A stretch of 29,758 nt of DNA from Lewinellaceae bacterium (GCA_016719605.1 JADJYW010000017.1:1-29758); one strand, 5' to 3'; positions 7,597 to 17,936 are shown, counted from the stretch's first letter. Translations and numbers: made by a program. The notes: generated by a model from the letters alone, not told the origin.

Positions 7597-9599
7597 TCAT
7601 TTTGCAACCGCAATTACTCTCCTGGCCAAAACCTGCTCCGCCTGCCACAACGCGGCAAAATAAATCCCGGGGGGCAAATCTCCCGTCGCTACAACAACCG
7701 CCAGCCCGTTGAGTTTCGAAAACCGCCGGACTTCCTGCCCTGTCGCGCTGAACAGGACAAGCACTGCGTCCTCCAGCGGGCACGGGGCCGGCCAGGGCGA
7801 GGTGGTCGCGGAACGGATTGGGATACAGGCGGATTTCCGGGTGCTCGGGTTCGGTGGGCACGGACACCGTCGGGACGCAGGTTTCCCCGCGCAAGCCACG
7901 CGCTGTCGAGTCGGGCGAAGTCCACGCCGATGTCGGCCGTCCGAGGCGGCGTGTTTGTAGGGACTTGTGCCGGCGAGGGCGTAGTCGCGGTAGTTGTTGA
8001 TGCCGTTGCTAAAGTTGACAAACTGCACGCTGCCGTTTGCATTCGGGAAAAAGTTCTGACTCGCCGTGGCGTAGTTGCTGTACCGCGCGGCATTGCCCCC
8101 GATCAGCACATTTTTGTGAAATTTCCGGTTAGCATCGGTGATGCCGGGGAAAAAAGCCCCCATCGGCCCGTTGCCGCCCTGCGCAAAGCCCGGCCCGTAC
8201 AGCACCTGGTAACCGCCGGCGGAAAGGAAGCAGTTGAAAATATTATTGGTAATGGCGATGCTTAGCGTGGTATCGTAGGCCCAGGTGATCGGCCCGGTCT
8301 GAAAAACGGTGTTGTGCTCGACGACGACATCCGCCGGGTCGCCAATTTTGATAAAGGTGCCGTCGTTTGGCCCGAAAATATTTCCGTCGCCAAAGTCCGG
8401 GCCGTTGATGTCGTCGAACAGGTTGTTGGCAATCGGATCCTTTGGATTGCAGGCTCGGCGTGGGGCTGTCGTGGCCCGACAAGGGAAATGCCTGCGCCGG
8501 CGTGGCGGATGACGTTGTTGGTGATGGTGATGTCGCTCACATCCGCCTGCGGAGCGCCGCCGCCTTCAGCCCGGACGGTCAGCAAAATGGCGTACCCGCT
8601 TTGGCCGATGGGCAGGTCGGCCCAACAGTTTTCCAGCAGGTTGCCATCCAGCAGGACCCGTTTGCCGGTTTCAATTCAAACAGGTTTTTGATCGTCCAGT
8701 GTTTTCCCGCATAGTCCGGATGACCGATACGCCAGGAAAACGGTTTGAAAAAATGGTTGTTGCGCACTTCGATATCGGAAGGCACGAGTCCGGGAATGGC
8801 CGGCGCTGCGCCGCCGAACAGGATATTTTCCCCGGCTGCTTCGAGGTAATTGTTCAGGATTTTGAACGGCCCCGGCCCGTTCGTGCCGCCGATGGCGTAG
8901 GTATCGAAGCCGATGCTGTGAAAATCGGACAGGTACGAGTCCACGATGGCGGTATTGGCGCTGTTGAGCAAAATTCCCGCTTTCATCACGGTCGCCTTGT
9001 CATGCCCGTGGATGTAGCACCGGTCCACCACCAGATCGTGCGGCACCTTGCTCAGCGTGTTTTGGGCGGCGGAGGCATCGCCGAGGAAAACCAGACCGTA
9101 GCTGTTAAGCACCAGGTATCCACGGTCAGTTCGAGACCAAAACGAGTAATGGTGCGCCGACGCTTGCGTGCGCAAACAGGGAAGACCGGAAGGATTATTC
9201 GTAACGATCTTCGGCATGGCGTCTTTTGGGTCGGGAACGCGCCGTTTCCGGTGGGCGCGTCCGGGTGCGATTCGCATTGCCGCGTGCGGGCAGCAAGTGT
9301 GTATGCGAGGAGGTAAGGATGATCCAGCCGTTTCCCGGTTTATTGGGCAGGGTAAAACTGCCCTTAAACGTAGCCCCGGCATCGAGCACCAGCATACTGC
9401 CCGGCGTGGCGGCATTGATGGCCGTTTGCAGATCGCTAAAATCGCGCCCTACCGGGCCTACCGTGATCACCGCATAGCCGCTGGTATCCGGGAAACAGGT
9501 TTCGACGCCGGCGGTGTTGGGCAGTGCCGGCGGTGTTTGCGCCAGGCCAGGGACGTTCCCAAGCGCAACCATCAGGCAAAGCAATATTCGAGTGTTCAA
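7597..9599 (-). CDS. Secreted right-handed parallel beta-helix protein with type IX secretion sorting domain
   Basis: MNTRILLCLMVALGNVPGLAQ is a signal peptide. FSDLQTAINAATPGSMLVLD is the usual start of a parallel beta-helix. The body contains repeated short strands such as NSYGLVFLGDASA, LVVDRCYIHGHDK, NSANTAIVDSYLSDFH, GPFKILNNYLEAAGENILFG, SDIEVRNNHFFKP and VSDITITNNVIRHAGAGISL, typical of pectate-lyase-like or NosD-like helices. The C-terminus EIRLYPNPFRDHLALAG followed by LVLFSATGQEVRRFSKLNG and PPGIYFAALWQ is a type A Por sorting domain, so export through the type IX system and surface attachment are inferred. Length is about 660 residues. Multiple frame changes occur (9240, 8640, 8480, 8240, 7950, 7850, 7760). 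No catalytic residues can be assigned; the substrate is unknown. Confidence 0.82.
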
Positions 9600-9639
9600 G
9601 GGTCACTTTTTTCCGGGTTCACTCCAATTGGATGTCAAA

Positions 9640-10058
9640 CTATTTGTCAATTAAAGAGAGGGTCAATTCTTGTGAACCGTTTTTCCAAATATAATTACCC
9701 AAGTCAATTAATTTTTGTTTGTCGCTGTCAATTACTTTCGCGAAAATGTTGCAAGCGTCCAGTCCTTTACCGTCTCCATAGTATATACCAAAACAGTTTG
9801 CAGTTTTTGTCCTGGAGGGTTTTGTGGGACCAAATACAACCTCTCCTGGTTCTGTGAAAACGGAAGCATTCTCCTGAATGATGTCGAGTTTAGGAACATC
9901 GTCTATCCATATTTCTTGTCCAGAAACCCGGGCGTGATTAAACGTCCTTGTAAATGGTAAAATTGTTGTGAAAGCAGCCGATGTCACTGGCGCAGGTCAA
10001 GATAAAATTCAAATCTTATTTCTTGCCCGTCTTGAGTCGTAATGTTAAATCCGGCCAT
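9640..10058 (-). CDS. Cyclophilin-like fold protein (TM1367/DUF3830-like), tentative
   Basis: MAGFNITTQDGQEIRFEF, then after a frame change near 10010 VTSAAFTTILPFTRTFNHAR, SGQEIWIDDVPKLDIIQENA, SVFTEPGEVVFGPTKPSRTK and ANCFGIYYGDGKG. The pattern of small beta protein, ILPF early and a GEVVFGP...CFGIYYG core resembles the cyclophilin-like TM1367/DUF3830 group, of unknown function. Length is about 140 residues. The region is visibly richer in A+T than its neighbours, hinting at transfer. The start at 10058 is chosen because it restores the beta strand preceding the core. The family call is from memory of the pattern and could be wrong; the existence of the gene is more secure. Confidence 0.6.
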
Positions 10059-10160
10059 ATTTTTAATCCTATTGTCAATCTTTGGTGCTGTGTTTGAATG
10101 CCTTATTCCATTGGGACAGTTACAAAAAACAAGACCAGAAGGCTGCGGCCTGCTTCGCCT

Positions 10161-10192
10161 AAAAAAGTGACCGGGTGACTCGAGTCGCGGTC
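10161..10192 (-). terminator. Rho-independent terminator of the formate dehydrogenase operon
   Basis: On the minus strand GACCG (10192-10188) can pair with CGGTC (10173-10169) around the self-complementary GACTCGAGTC, followed by AC and six T residues (10166-10161). It begins 17 bases after the fdhF stop codon at 10209-10211, which supports that stop as the true end of the gene. Confidence 0.65.
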
Positions 10193-10208
10193 GCAGAAAC
10201 GAAAGCCT

Positions 10209-12939
10209 CTACACCCCCACCTCCGCTGCCCAAACTTCCCCTTGCTTTTCCGAATCCTCACCGCCACCGCTTTGTTTCCGGGCACAGCGCCTCGAGTCGT
10301 GCTCGTCGGGGTGACCAGTTGAGCGCCATTTCCGGGAAGTGGAAGGTGGTGCTGATGACGCCGGGCGCACCTCGTCGGACACGCGGGCTTTCACATCCAC
10401 CTTGCCGCGCACCGACTCCACGCACACCATGTCGCCGTCGGCGATGAAATGCGCGGCGGCATCGTCGGGGTGGATGAGCAGCACGTCTTCGGTCAGGATT
10501 TCGGCGTTGCGCGTGCGGCGGGTCATGGTGCCGCAGTTGTAGTGCTCCGTTCTCGCGGTTGGTGGTCAGGATGAGCGGGTACTCGCCGTTTATCTGCGTC
10601 TCCCTGGATTCGCGGTAGTCGGCAAACTGGAACGACCCGAGGCCGCGCTTGAACGATTCGATGTGCAGAATTTCGGTATCGGAGCCGTCGGGCTTCACGG
10701 GCCACTGCTTGCCGTTTTCGCCCAGTTCGTTCCATTTCACGCCGGCGAAGAAGGGCACGATCTGCGCGATTTCTTTCAACAGCGTTTCCGGATTGTAGTC
10801 GGCTTGTGCATAGCCCATGCGGTTCATAATATCCGCGACGATCTGGCCATCGGGCTTAGTGCCGGGGAGGGGGTCCACCACCTTGTTGACCCGCTGGATG
10901 CGGCGCTCGCCGTTGGTGAACGTGCCGCTTTTTTCCAGAAACGATGCGCCGGGCAGCACCACGGTGGCGTATTTACAGGTTTCGCTGAAGAAAATTTCCT
11001 GCACCACGAGCAGGTCGAGTTTTTCCAAAGCCGCGATGACCTTGTTTGTGTTCGGGTCGTTTTTGCGCAGATCTTCGCCCATGACCCACATCGCTTTGAG
11101 CCGGTTGTCGAGGGCGGCCTCATACATCTGCGGAATTTTGTAGCCGACGTGCAGGGGCAGTTTAGCGTGGTAAAACTCCTCGTACAGGTTGTGGAACTCC
11201 GGGCTTGGTCACGTCCAGATAGCCGGCGCCCTGATGAGGCTGGCAACCCATGTCGGCAGCACCCTGCACGTTATTTTGCCCGCGAAGCGGGTTCACGCCT
11301 ACGCCGCGCCGACCGATATTGCCGGTCACCATGGCGAGGTCGGCGATGAGCATGACCGTGAGCGTGCCTTGCGAGTGCTCGGTGACGCCGAGACCGTGGA
11401 ACGACATGGCGGCCTCCGCCGAGGCGTACGTGCGGGCGGCGGCGCGCACCTGCTCGCGGGATACGCCGCAGGTTTGTTCGAGTTTGTCTATGTCGAGTCC
11501 GAGAATTTGTTGGCGGAATCCCTCGTAACCCTCCGTGCGGGAAGCGACAAAGGTTTTGTCTTCCAGCCCGTCCATGATGATGTAGTACAGCATCATTTGC
11601 AGCAGTGGCACGTTGGTGCCGGGGCGCAGTTGCAGGTGGTGGGTGGCGTACTTGGCCATTTCAGTGCGGCGCGGGTCAATGACGATGCTGGGGATACCCT
11701 TCATCGCCACTTGTTTGAGTTTGGCGCCGGTAACGGGGTGCGCATCGGTCGGGTTGGCCCCGATGATCATGATGCACTTGGTGTATTTCAGGTCTTCGAT
11801 GGAGTTGGTGGCGGCGCCGGTGCCGAAGGTGCGCTGCATGCCGAGTGCCGTGGGGGAGTGGCACACGCGCGCACAACTGTCAATATTGTTGGTACCGATC
11901 ACCGCCCGGATGAACTTTTGCATCAGGTAGTTTTCCTCGTTGGTGCAGCGCGCCGAGGAAATGCCGGCGATAAAATCCGGGCCGTGCTGGGACTTGATGG
12001 CCGTGAGTTTTTCGGCAATGAAATCGTAGGCCTCATCCCAGGTAGCGGGCACCAGTTCGCCGTTGCGGCGGATGAGCGGCGTGCGGATGCGGTCGGGGTG
12101 GTCGTAAAACGAAAAGGCAAAACGGCCTTTCAGGCAGGTGTGGCCCTGGTTGACCTCGGCGTCGTAGGGCGCCTGGATGGATTTGACTTTGTTGGAATCC
12201 ACCGCCACTTCGAGGTTGCAGCCCACGCCGCAGTAGGTACAAACCGTGCGCACCTTTTCGGCGGTGGCCACAGCTTTGGACTCGAAAATATCGGAAATAG
12301 CCGAAGTCGGGCAAGCCTGTGCGCGGCGCCGCAGCTCACGCATTCGGACTCAAAGAAACTCGTGTTCAGCCCCTTGACGATGTAGCTATCGAATCCGCGG
12401 CCGGCCATGCTGAGCACGAACTCGCCCTGCACTTCGTCGCAGGCGCGCACGCAGCGGGAGCAGTTGATGCACTTCGACAGGTCGGAGGTCATGTACGGGT
12501 GGCTGAGGTCTTTTTGCCGGTCGAGGTGGTTTTTGCCGGCGGGGTAGCGCACCTTGCGGATACCGACCTGGGCGGCCACGTCCTGGAGTTCGCAGTTTCC
12601 GTTGACCTCGCAGGTAAGGCAGTCGAGCGGGTGATCGGTGAGCACCAGCTCGACGATATTCTTGCGGAGTTTCTGGATGCGCGGCGAGTCCGGGAAAATG
12701 TGGTAGTTCTCCTGCATGGGCGTATGGCAGGAAGCCATCGCCTTGGCCGGGCCGTCGGGGGAGAGAGCCACGTCCACGCTGCACACGCGGCAGGCGCCGT
12801 AAGGGTCGAGGTTTGGCGCGTCGCAGAGGGTGGGTACGCTGTCTTTCCCGGTGTGGCGGCGCAGGAAGGCGAGGATGGTTTCGCCGTCGCGGATGTCGTG
12901 GGGTTTGTTGTTGATGTAGGCAAATTTTCCAGAACCCAT
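10209..12939 (-). CDS. fdhF: NAD-type formate dehydrogenase, molybdopterin-containing alpha subunit
   Basis: The N-terminus has a 2Fe-2S ferredoxin domain (DPYGACRVCSVDVAL), the His/Cys cluster region HPLDCLTCEVNGNCELQD, and two 4Fe-4S motifs (CINCSRCVRACDEVQGEF, CVSCGACAQACPTSAI across a frame change near 12320). The molybdopterin oxidoreductase part follows: RTVCTYCGVGCNLEV (4Fe-4S), CLKGRFAFSF, SSARCTNEENYLMQKFIRAV and RVCHSPTALGM. The Cys of the last motif occupies the metal-ligand position that is selenocysteine in E. coli FdhF. The C-terminal cap carries GDMVCVESVRGKVDVKARV. About 910 residues, normal for cytosolic NAD-linked enzymes. Frame changes lie near 12320, 11170, 10540 and 10360-10230. 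NuoG is excluded by the formate-type RVCHSP motif. It is in the same orientation as the beta subunit but separated from it by a restriction-modification pair. Confidence 0.9.
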
Positions 12940-12951
12940 AGTGGTGGTATT

Positions 12952-12987
12952 GATTCGATTAGTTCAATTGATGTGATTGGTTCGATT
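12952..12987 (-). repeat. 9-mer tandem repeat (4 imperfect copies) in the fdhF leader
   Basis: On the plus strand GATTCGATT, AGTTCAATT, GATGTGATT and GGTTCGATT run back to back and end 12 bases before the ATG at 12939. The copies are diverged but keep a nine-base period. No other ribosome-binding site is evident. Confidence 0.75.
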
Positions 12988-13084
12988 GGGGCGTGTTTTT
13001 TGGCATTTCGAAGGAATCTGTTCGATCAACGAGGGTATGCTTCGTTAGCAAAACGCCTGCGACTTGGACGGATTTTTCAGATTT

Positions 13085-14217
13085 TTATCGTTTGTCTGCT
13101 TCAGCCACTCGCCGCAATGCCAAAAATGCTTCTTTCAATGGTTGCGAAACGGAACTTGTTGGCTCTTCCAGCACCATGGCTTGATAGGTGTTCAAAATCG
13201 TTTCGCATTCTGTGGAAGAAATGCAGGTAGTGTCGAATGAAGCCGACGCAGTCAGAATTGCAAATTCTACACCTGACTTCTCGTACAGTGATTTTGCATA
13301 ATCGGCCACTTCGCTTTCAATTGTGTCTGTTGTAACAAAAATGTAGTTGTCAACTCGATTTTTTGCTCCAGATAATTTTTGAAGTGCAACGTCAATATCA
13401 GTTTTTGTTACACGCTTGTCTTTCATTTCATAACAAGTGACCACCCGGTCGTCATTAGCCAATACAATCTCAATGTCACCAATTGCGCCAGTCTGTTTGT
13501 CTGCGGCGGTATGAGATTCAAGTAACCTGTTTGTCTCTCCAATTTTTCTTTTACAGTCTGGTATGCGGCAGCAACAATTAAAACTGGTAGTCGGCTTGAT
13601 CCCTTGCGAATCAAGTGCTGCACCAGCAATGTCACAATTTCCTCACTTGCAAGCGGCAGTACGTCATCTTCTTGTTTCAAATCTGCAATCAACTGCTTCA
13701 TTCTTTGTTCGTCCTCCGACTTGATGACTAACAGGTTGCGGATAATTTCCCGTAAAACATTTTCAGGTTTTTCTTTTTTGGTGTGGATTAAATTTAAAAC
13801 TTCGAGAGTCCGAATGTACACTTCCCGTGGCCTTCCCACCAAAACAAGATCAGTTGTCAACAGTCGGTCAAGATTCCTGAATGCCGGGGTTAGATACGCT
13901 GTTGTTGGATTACAGGGGAGTTTGTATTGATGAACCAGAACCTCGACAAACCTTTCATCGTAAAACCTCCCGGAGAACGAGTCACTTCCCGGTATCTCGG
14001 TGTAAGGTTTTCGTATGTCAACGTTGGGGTTATGTATTTTTGCAAGCAGACACGACATCAAAAACCGGATTGGTGCTTTGTTTGCATTGCATCTGCAAAT
14101 AAATTCAATACTTGCTTGGGTAGCAGGCGACTTGACGACGCTTTGGGTCATGCTACCTGCTGCACTATGGTACAGATTTTCCAGAATTTCGATGGGCACA
14201 ATTTTACGCATCAGCAA
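13085..14217 (-). CDS. SacI-family type II restriction endonuclease
   Basis: The reading frame has one break near 13450. Upstream blocks include MSCLLAKIHNPNVDIRKPYT, EIPGSDSFSGRFYDERFVEV, QYKLPCNPTTAYLTPAFRNL, DLVLVGRPREVYIRTLEVLN and LIRKGSSRLPVLIVAAAYQT. Downstream are GAIGDIEIVLANDDRVVTCY, EMKDKRVTKTDIDVALQKL and ILNTYQAMVLEEPTSSVSQP. These match the conserved blocks I know for the SacI family of about 370 residues. GDIE with EMK looks like the acidic and Lys residues of a PD-(D/E)XK nuclease centre (inference). The ATG overlaps the end of the adjacent methylase by 14 bases, a classic restriction-modification arrangement. The base composition is A+T-richer than the flanking formate dehydrogenase genes. 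Cleavage at GAGCTC is characteristic of SacI itself and cannot be assumed here. Confidence 0.82.
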
Positions 14218-15116
14218 ATAGGGAGAAATTCTTTTTTGATTTTATCTCTTGCAGGTTGTAGTTCACCCAAAGCACTTCCTGTCGAACATCCTTGGTGGAG
14301 TGGATGGTTTTTTTCAGGACTGTATATTTTAGTCCATTGGCTTGACGGGTACAGTTCTTCCATGAGTTCGCATTCGTAATTTGAAATGGCGGCAAGTCCT
14401 TCGATGGAGTTAAGCACCTGAGCAAGTGCGCTGTGGGCATTGTCATTCATCTCAAATCCGTATGATTTCGTGTCTCCACGAGTTTCATGGATGTAGGGAG
14501 GATCGCAGTAAAAAAGCGTGTCTTTGCTATCATATAATTTGATGATGTCAATGGCAGGCCGGTTTTCAATTTGAACCCTCAGGAGCCGTTCCGCGATGAA
14601 GTCAAGTTGCTCCAACGCCTCCAAGCCAACGACTGACGACACCGCTCATGCCGGCTCGGCTGGTGTTTTTGCAGTTTGCCCAGCGCCCAATAGAAGCGGT
14701 TTGGGCTAAGCCCGTTCGGACTTGCCTTGCCCGCACATAAAAGCGCCTTGCCCGTTCAAGGTTCGTCAGATTGGGATCTAAAGTACAGGCAATGCCAAAC
14801 TCTTCCCGAGAAAACGGCGTCAGTGCAATCTGCTCAATAAGCGCTTCTTTTTCTTCTCGAAGAACTCTGAAGAAGTTCACGACCTCTCCGTCAATGTCGT
14901 TATATGTTTCCACCAGCGAGGGTTCCCGGTTGAGCAAGACAGCCCCTGAACCTGCAAAAGGATAACAATAGTGCATACAGTCAGGCAGTAAGGGCAAAAG
15001 CCCGTCCAAATGGGAGAACTTCCACCATACCAGCCAAAAGCAATCAACTTTTTTGGCTGTTTTAATTTTAAGATAGGAGCTACAGACCTTTTGTTCGTAT
15101 TGATTTGAGTGCTCAT
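14204..15116 (-). CDS. D12-class DNA adenine methyltransferase (restriction-modification partner)
   Basis: MSTQINTNKRSVAPILKLKQ then PKKLIAFGWYGG and, after a frame change, HYCYPFAGSGAVLLNREPS (AdoMet motif I, FxGxG). Next come ETYNDIDGEVVNFFRVLR, ARQVRTGLAQTASIGRWANC, SRAGMSGVVSRWLGG and TLFYCDPPYIHETRGDTKSY, with the catalytic DPPY of N6-adenine methylases. The C-terminus RQEVLWVNYNLQEIKSKKNF ends at 14204. Frame changes lie near 15020, 14640 and 14300. About 300 residues, typical for Dam-like class D12 enzymes. It would protect host DNA from the endonuclease encoded immediately downstream. Specificity cannot be read from the sequence. Confidence 0.88.
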
Positions 15117-15172
15117 TAAATAGGTTTAGAGTTGTTTGTAGGTTATTGCTGGTTGATACAGCTGATGTTTTC

Positions 15173-16823
15173 TTAACTAAAATACGGCTTCAACTCCCCC
15201 TCAAAATACATCAAGGCATTCTTCACCGGCAGCGGCAACCCGCCTCCCAGCGCACAAAGCGAGCCAATTTCGAGCGTTTCCACGAGGTCGTTGAACATGG
15301 TGCGGTCAATGCGGTAATCGGAAGTTTGGGCTTTGTGCAGCATTTCGGCGCCGCGGGTGGAGCCGATGCGGCAGGGAAACACTTGCCGCAGCTCTCGTGG
15401 GCGGTAAACTCGAACAGGTGCTCAATGTACTGGATCAGCGGGTAATCTTCGGGGATGCACACCACGGAGGCGTGGCCGAGCAGGAAACCATTTTGGGCAA
15501 ACGACTCCGAAGTCTACCGTGAGATCGTCAATTTTGTGTACCGGCACGAGTCCGCCGAGCGGGCCGCCGATGTGCATGGCCTTCGCCGGGTGGCGGAAGC
15601 CGCCGCCGAGTTCATGTACGACCGTCGCCAAGGGCGTGCCCATGTCCACCTCGTACAGGCCGGGCTGGTTGAAGTGCCCGTCGAGGCACACGAGTTTGGT
15701 GCCGGTGGAGCGCCCGCGACCGATGGCGGCGTAGGTCGCGCCGCCGTTCTGCAAAATGAACGGGATGCAGGCCAGTGTCTCCACGTTATTCACCACGGTG
15801 GGCTGGTTGAACAAGCCTTGCTGGGTAGGGTAGGGCGGGCGCACCCGCACTTCCGGGCGCTGGCCTTCGATGGACGACAGCAGGGCCGTTTCTTCGCCGC
15901 AGATGTACGCGCCCTGCGCTTCGATGATTTTGAAATCGAACGAAAAGCCCGAGCCGAGGATGTTGTCGCCGAGGTAGCCCGCTTGCCGGATTTCGGCGAT
16001 GGCGGCGCGTTGGGCGCGGATGGATTCGGGGTATTCGCCGCGGATGTAGAGCACGCCATGCCTGGCGCCGATGATGTATCCGGCCAGAATCATGCCGAGC
16101 AGCAGGCTGTGCGGGCGTTCCTCCATAATGTAACGGTCGGAGTAGGCGCCCGGGTCGCCTTCGTCGGCATTGCAGACGAGGAATTTGATGTCGCCGGGTG
16201 TGTTTTTGCAGGATTCAAATTTAAACGCTGTCGGGAAACCTGCGCCCCCGCGCCCGCGCAGGCCGGAGGTTTTGAGTTCGGCTAAAAGGTCGTCGGGCGA
16301 TTTTTTCAGGGAATCTATCAGCACCTGATAAAAAGCCTCCAGCCCGGGAAATTCCGCTGTGAGCACGGGCGTACCGTGTGCTTTGGCGCAGTACGTATCA
16401 GGGCGGGCTTTTTTGTCTGATTTGATGGCTGCAATTTGTTCGATGGCCTGGCCGGAGTAGTTGTTGCCGGCGTAATTGAACGCGTGGTTTTCGTGGCAGC
16501 GGCCAAGGCAGCACATATTTCCGATCTCATCGGCGGGGAAATGTTCGCCAAGTTTCTGGGTCATCGCATCCTGCGTGCCGGCGGTGAGGCAGGCACTTCC
16601 GTTGCAGACGTACACTTTTTTACCCTGGTTTTCGGGGCGCAGAAAATCGTAAAATGTGACGCTGGAATATACGTTGGCATCGCCGATGAGAAATTGTTGG
16701 GCGAGGCGTTCCATCTCCGCAGCGGGCACGGTGCCGTGTTCGTCGGCACTTCGGCCAAGCGCTTCGAAAAGGTTGTCGTCCAGGCCCTTTCGGCCGGAGA
16801 GGTATCCGATATTTTTTTGACAT
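15173..16823 (-). CDS. Formate dehydrogenase NAD/FMN-binding beta subunit with fused NuoE- and NuoF-like domains
   Basis: The first ~130 residues form a NuoE-like 2Fe-2S domain: VPAAEMERLAQQFL, VYSSVTFYDFLRPE, VYVCNGSACLTAG and GNMCCLGRCHENHAF, with the four Cys ligands. The NuoF-like part follows: GLRGRGGAGFPTAFKFE (FMN loop), VCNADEGDPGAYSDRYIMEE and GEETALLSSIEGQRPEVRV. The distal 4Fe-4S site is ESCGKCFPCRIGSTRGAEML with SLCALGGG, and the protein ends at TAA or TAG near 15173. This FdsB/HoxF-like fusion of about 545 residues transfers electrons from the alpha subunit to NAD. Frame changes occur near 16790, 15500 and 15380. The start at 16823 is 14 bases from the Rpn gene stop at 16837, so it may be cotranscribed with it. 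Its alpha subunit partner lies 2.2 kb downstream, beyond the restriction-modification pair. Confidence 0.88.
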
Positions 16824-16836
16824 GACAGGTTTGTGT

Positions 16837-17796
16837 TCAGTTTTGTTCGTTCATCTCTTTTTGCACTTCCAGCACCAGGGTTATCGGTACATCGAGCAGG
16901 CCGGCCGTTTGCTCGGGCGAATATCCGTGTACCAGCAGCTGCCGGATGGATTTTTTTATGCCGAGCAGTTCGCCTTCCAGTTTACCCTCCAGTTTACCTT
17001 CCAGTTTGCCTTTTTCGACACCTTCGTAGAAGGTTCTTTCCAATGTATTCATGGCTATATTTTTTAAATTTTTAGGCATGGCGTGCGCAATTTGAACTTT
17101 TTCCTGGGGCTTCAAATCTGAATGCGAGAACAAATATACGAAGATTGATTTCGCATAAAGTTGTCCACGTTCCAGGTTCATTGTTTCAGCAAGCAGGGTG
17201 AAAATTTCTTTAGCGTTCCGGAGAATGTGCTGCTCGTTCCAAATATGCTTCATCATCAACAAACCCACCTTGAGCAAATTCATCTGCACCCGCATAATGT
17301 CCCCATCCGGTACTTTGGTTAAATCCACCAAGACATATTCGAATCTCGGTAAATAGGGCAGTAAACCATCAGTTACTCCTTGGATGTAGTGTTCCAACGG
17401 CTTGTATGTTATACCTTTTGGCCCTTGCACAAACAAAACCGGTAGTACTGGCCCGGGTTTTTGCTTCTGTTTGATTTGAGTGTCCCAGATATTCGTGATG
17501 TACTTCAGCAGTTGCAGGTGCGGAAATTTTACCACGCCGGTTTTGTGCTCCAGCAAGAGGCTCAGTATGGTCTCTGCGTCTTGATTTTTAAACGGGCACC
17601 GGTACACCACATCCGAGAACCGTTCTGCCAGAGATTCGTCGGTAAAGGACGCATTTTCCAATTGGAGCCGATCCCAATCCAGGTCTTCAACCACCGATTT
17701 TGGTAAAAAATGACGAAAAAAAGCCTCGGCAATATCTTTTTGGCGAAAGGTTTCCTTGAAAAACTCGTCGTGCGGTTTTTGTAACGGTATAGGCAT
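16837..17796 (-). CDS. Rpn-family recombination-promoting nuclease / putative transposase
   Basis: Intact 319-residue frame. MPIPLQKPHDEFFKETFRQK contains the HDxxFK opening of the Rpn (transposase_31-like) family, then DIAEAFFRHFLPKSVVEDLD. SDVVYRCPF and LLLEHKTGVVKFPHLQLLKY supply the Asp and Glu-x-Lys of a PD-(D/E)XK nuclease core. RNAKEIFTLLAETMNLERGQ follows. The tail holds a four-residue repeat (KGKL, EGKL, EGKL, EGEL) encoded by 12-base tandem repeats, then an acidic helix ending QKEMNEQN. Experimentally studied E. coli Rpn proteins are DNA endonucleases that increase recombination and can act in phage defence; a role here is inference. It lies directly upstream of the formate dehydrogenase beta gene in the same orientation. 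Confidence 0.85.
   Translation of the reverse strand: MPIPLQKPHDEFFKETFRQKDIAEAFFRHFLPKSVVEDLDWDRLQLENASFTDESLAERFSDVVYRCPFKNQDAETILSLLLEHKTGVVKFPHLQLLKYITNIWDTQIKQKQKPGPVLPVLFVQGPKGITYKPLEHYIQGVTDGLLPYLPRFEYVLVDLTKVPDGDIMRVQMNLLKVGLLMMKHIWNEQHILRNAKEIFTLLAETMNLERGQLYAKSIFVYLFSHSDLKPQEKVQIAHAMPKNLKNIAMNTLERTFYEGVEKGKLEGKLEGKLEGELLGIKKSIRQLLVHGYSPEQTAGLLDVPITLVLEVQKEMNEQN
16966..17013 (-). repeat. 12-bp tandem repeat (4 copies) inside the Rpn gene
   Basis: On the plus strand CAGTTCGCCTTC, CAGTTTACCCTC, CAGTTTACCTTC and CAGTTTGCCTTT run in tandem. They encode the KGKL-EGKL-EGKL-EGEL stretch between the nuclease domain and the C-terminal helix. Because 12 is a multiple of three, gain or loss of copies would keep the frame. 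Confidence 0.9.
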
Positions 17797-17936
17797 GGCG
17801 GTTTAGGTTGGTTATATTTCTGGTCCAAATGTCCAAAAAATTCAACTTGCCGACAAAACACCTCCTTCGTTTTCTGTCGCCAACCAATTCCCGTACTTTC
17901 GCCGGCCAATCAGGACTGTTTGACGCCTCGATATGC

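Noticed and set aside
10103..10285. Alternative C-terminal tail for the formate dehydrogenase alpha subunit ending at 10103
   Set aside because: It would read through a hairpin plus T-run terminator; the stop at 10209 lies just before it and fits better.
11189..12385. 398-codon plus-strand open frame opposite the formate dehydrogenase alpha gene
   Set aside because: It is antisense to a well-recognised gene in high-G+C sequence; its product shows no family motif.
10209..12939. Annotation as complex I subunit NuoG
   Set aside because: The N-terminal clusters are shared with NuoG, but the RVCHSPTALGM ligand motif and the full molybdopterin cap indicate formate dehydrogenase.
12319..13230. 303-codon plus-strand open frame overlapping the alpha subunit N-terminus
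   Set aside because: Antisense shadow of the ferredoxin-like domain; no recognisable protein features.
15455..16285. 276-codon plus-strand open frame opposite the beta subunit
   Set aside because: Antisense to NuoF-type motifs that are clearly conserved on the minus strand.
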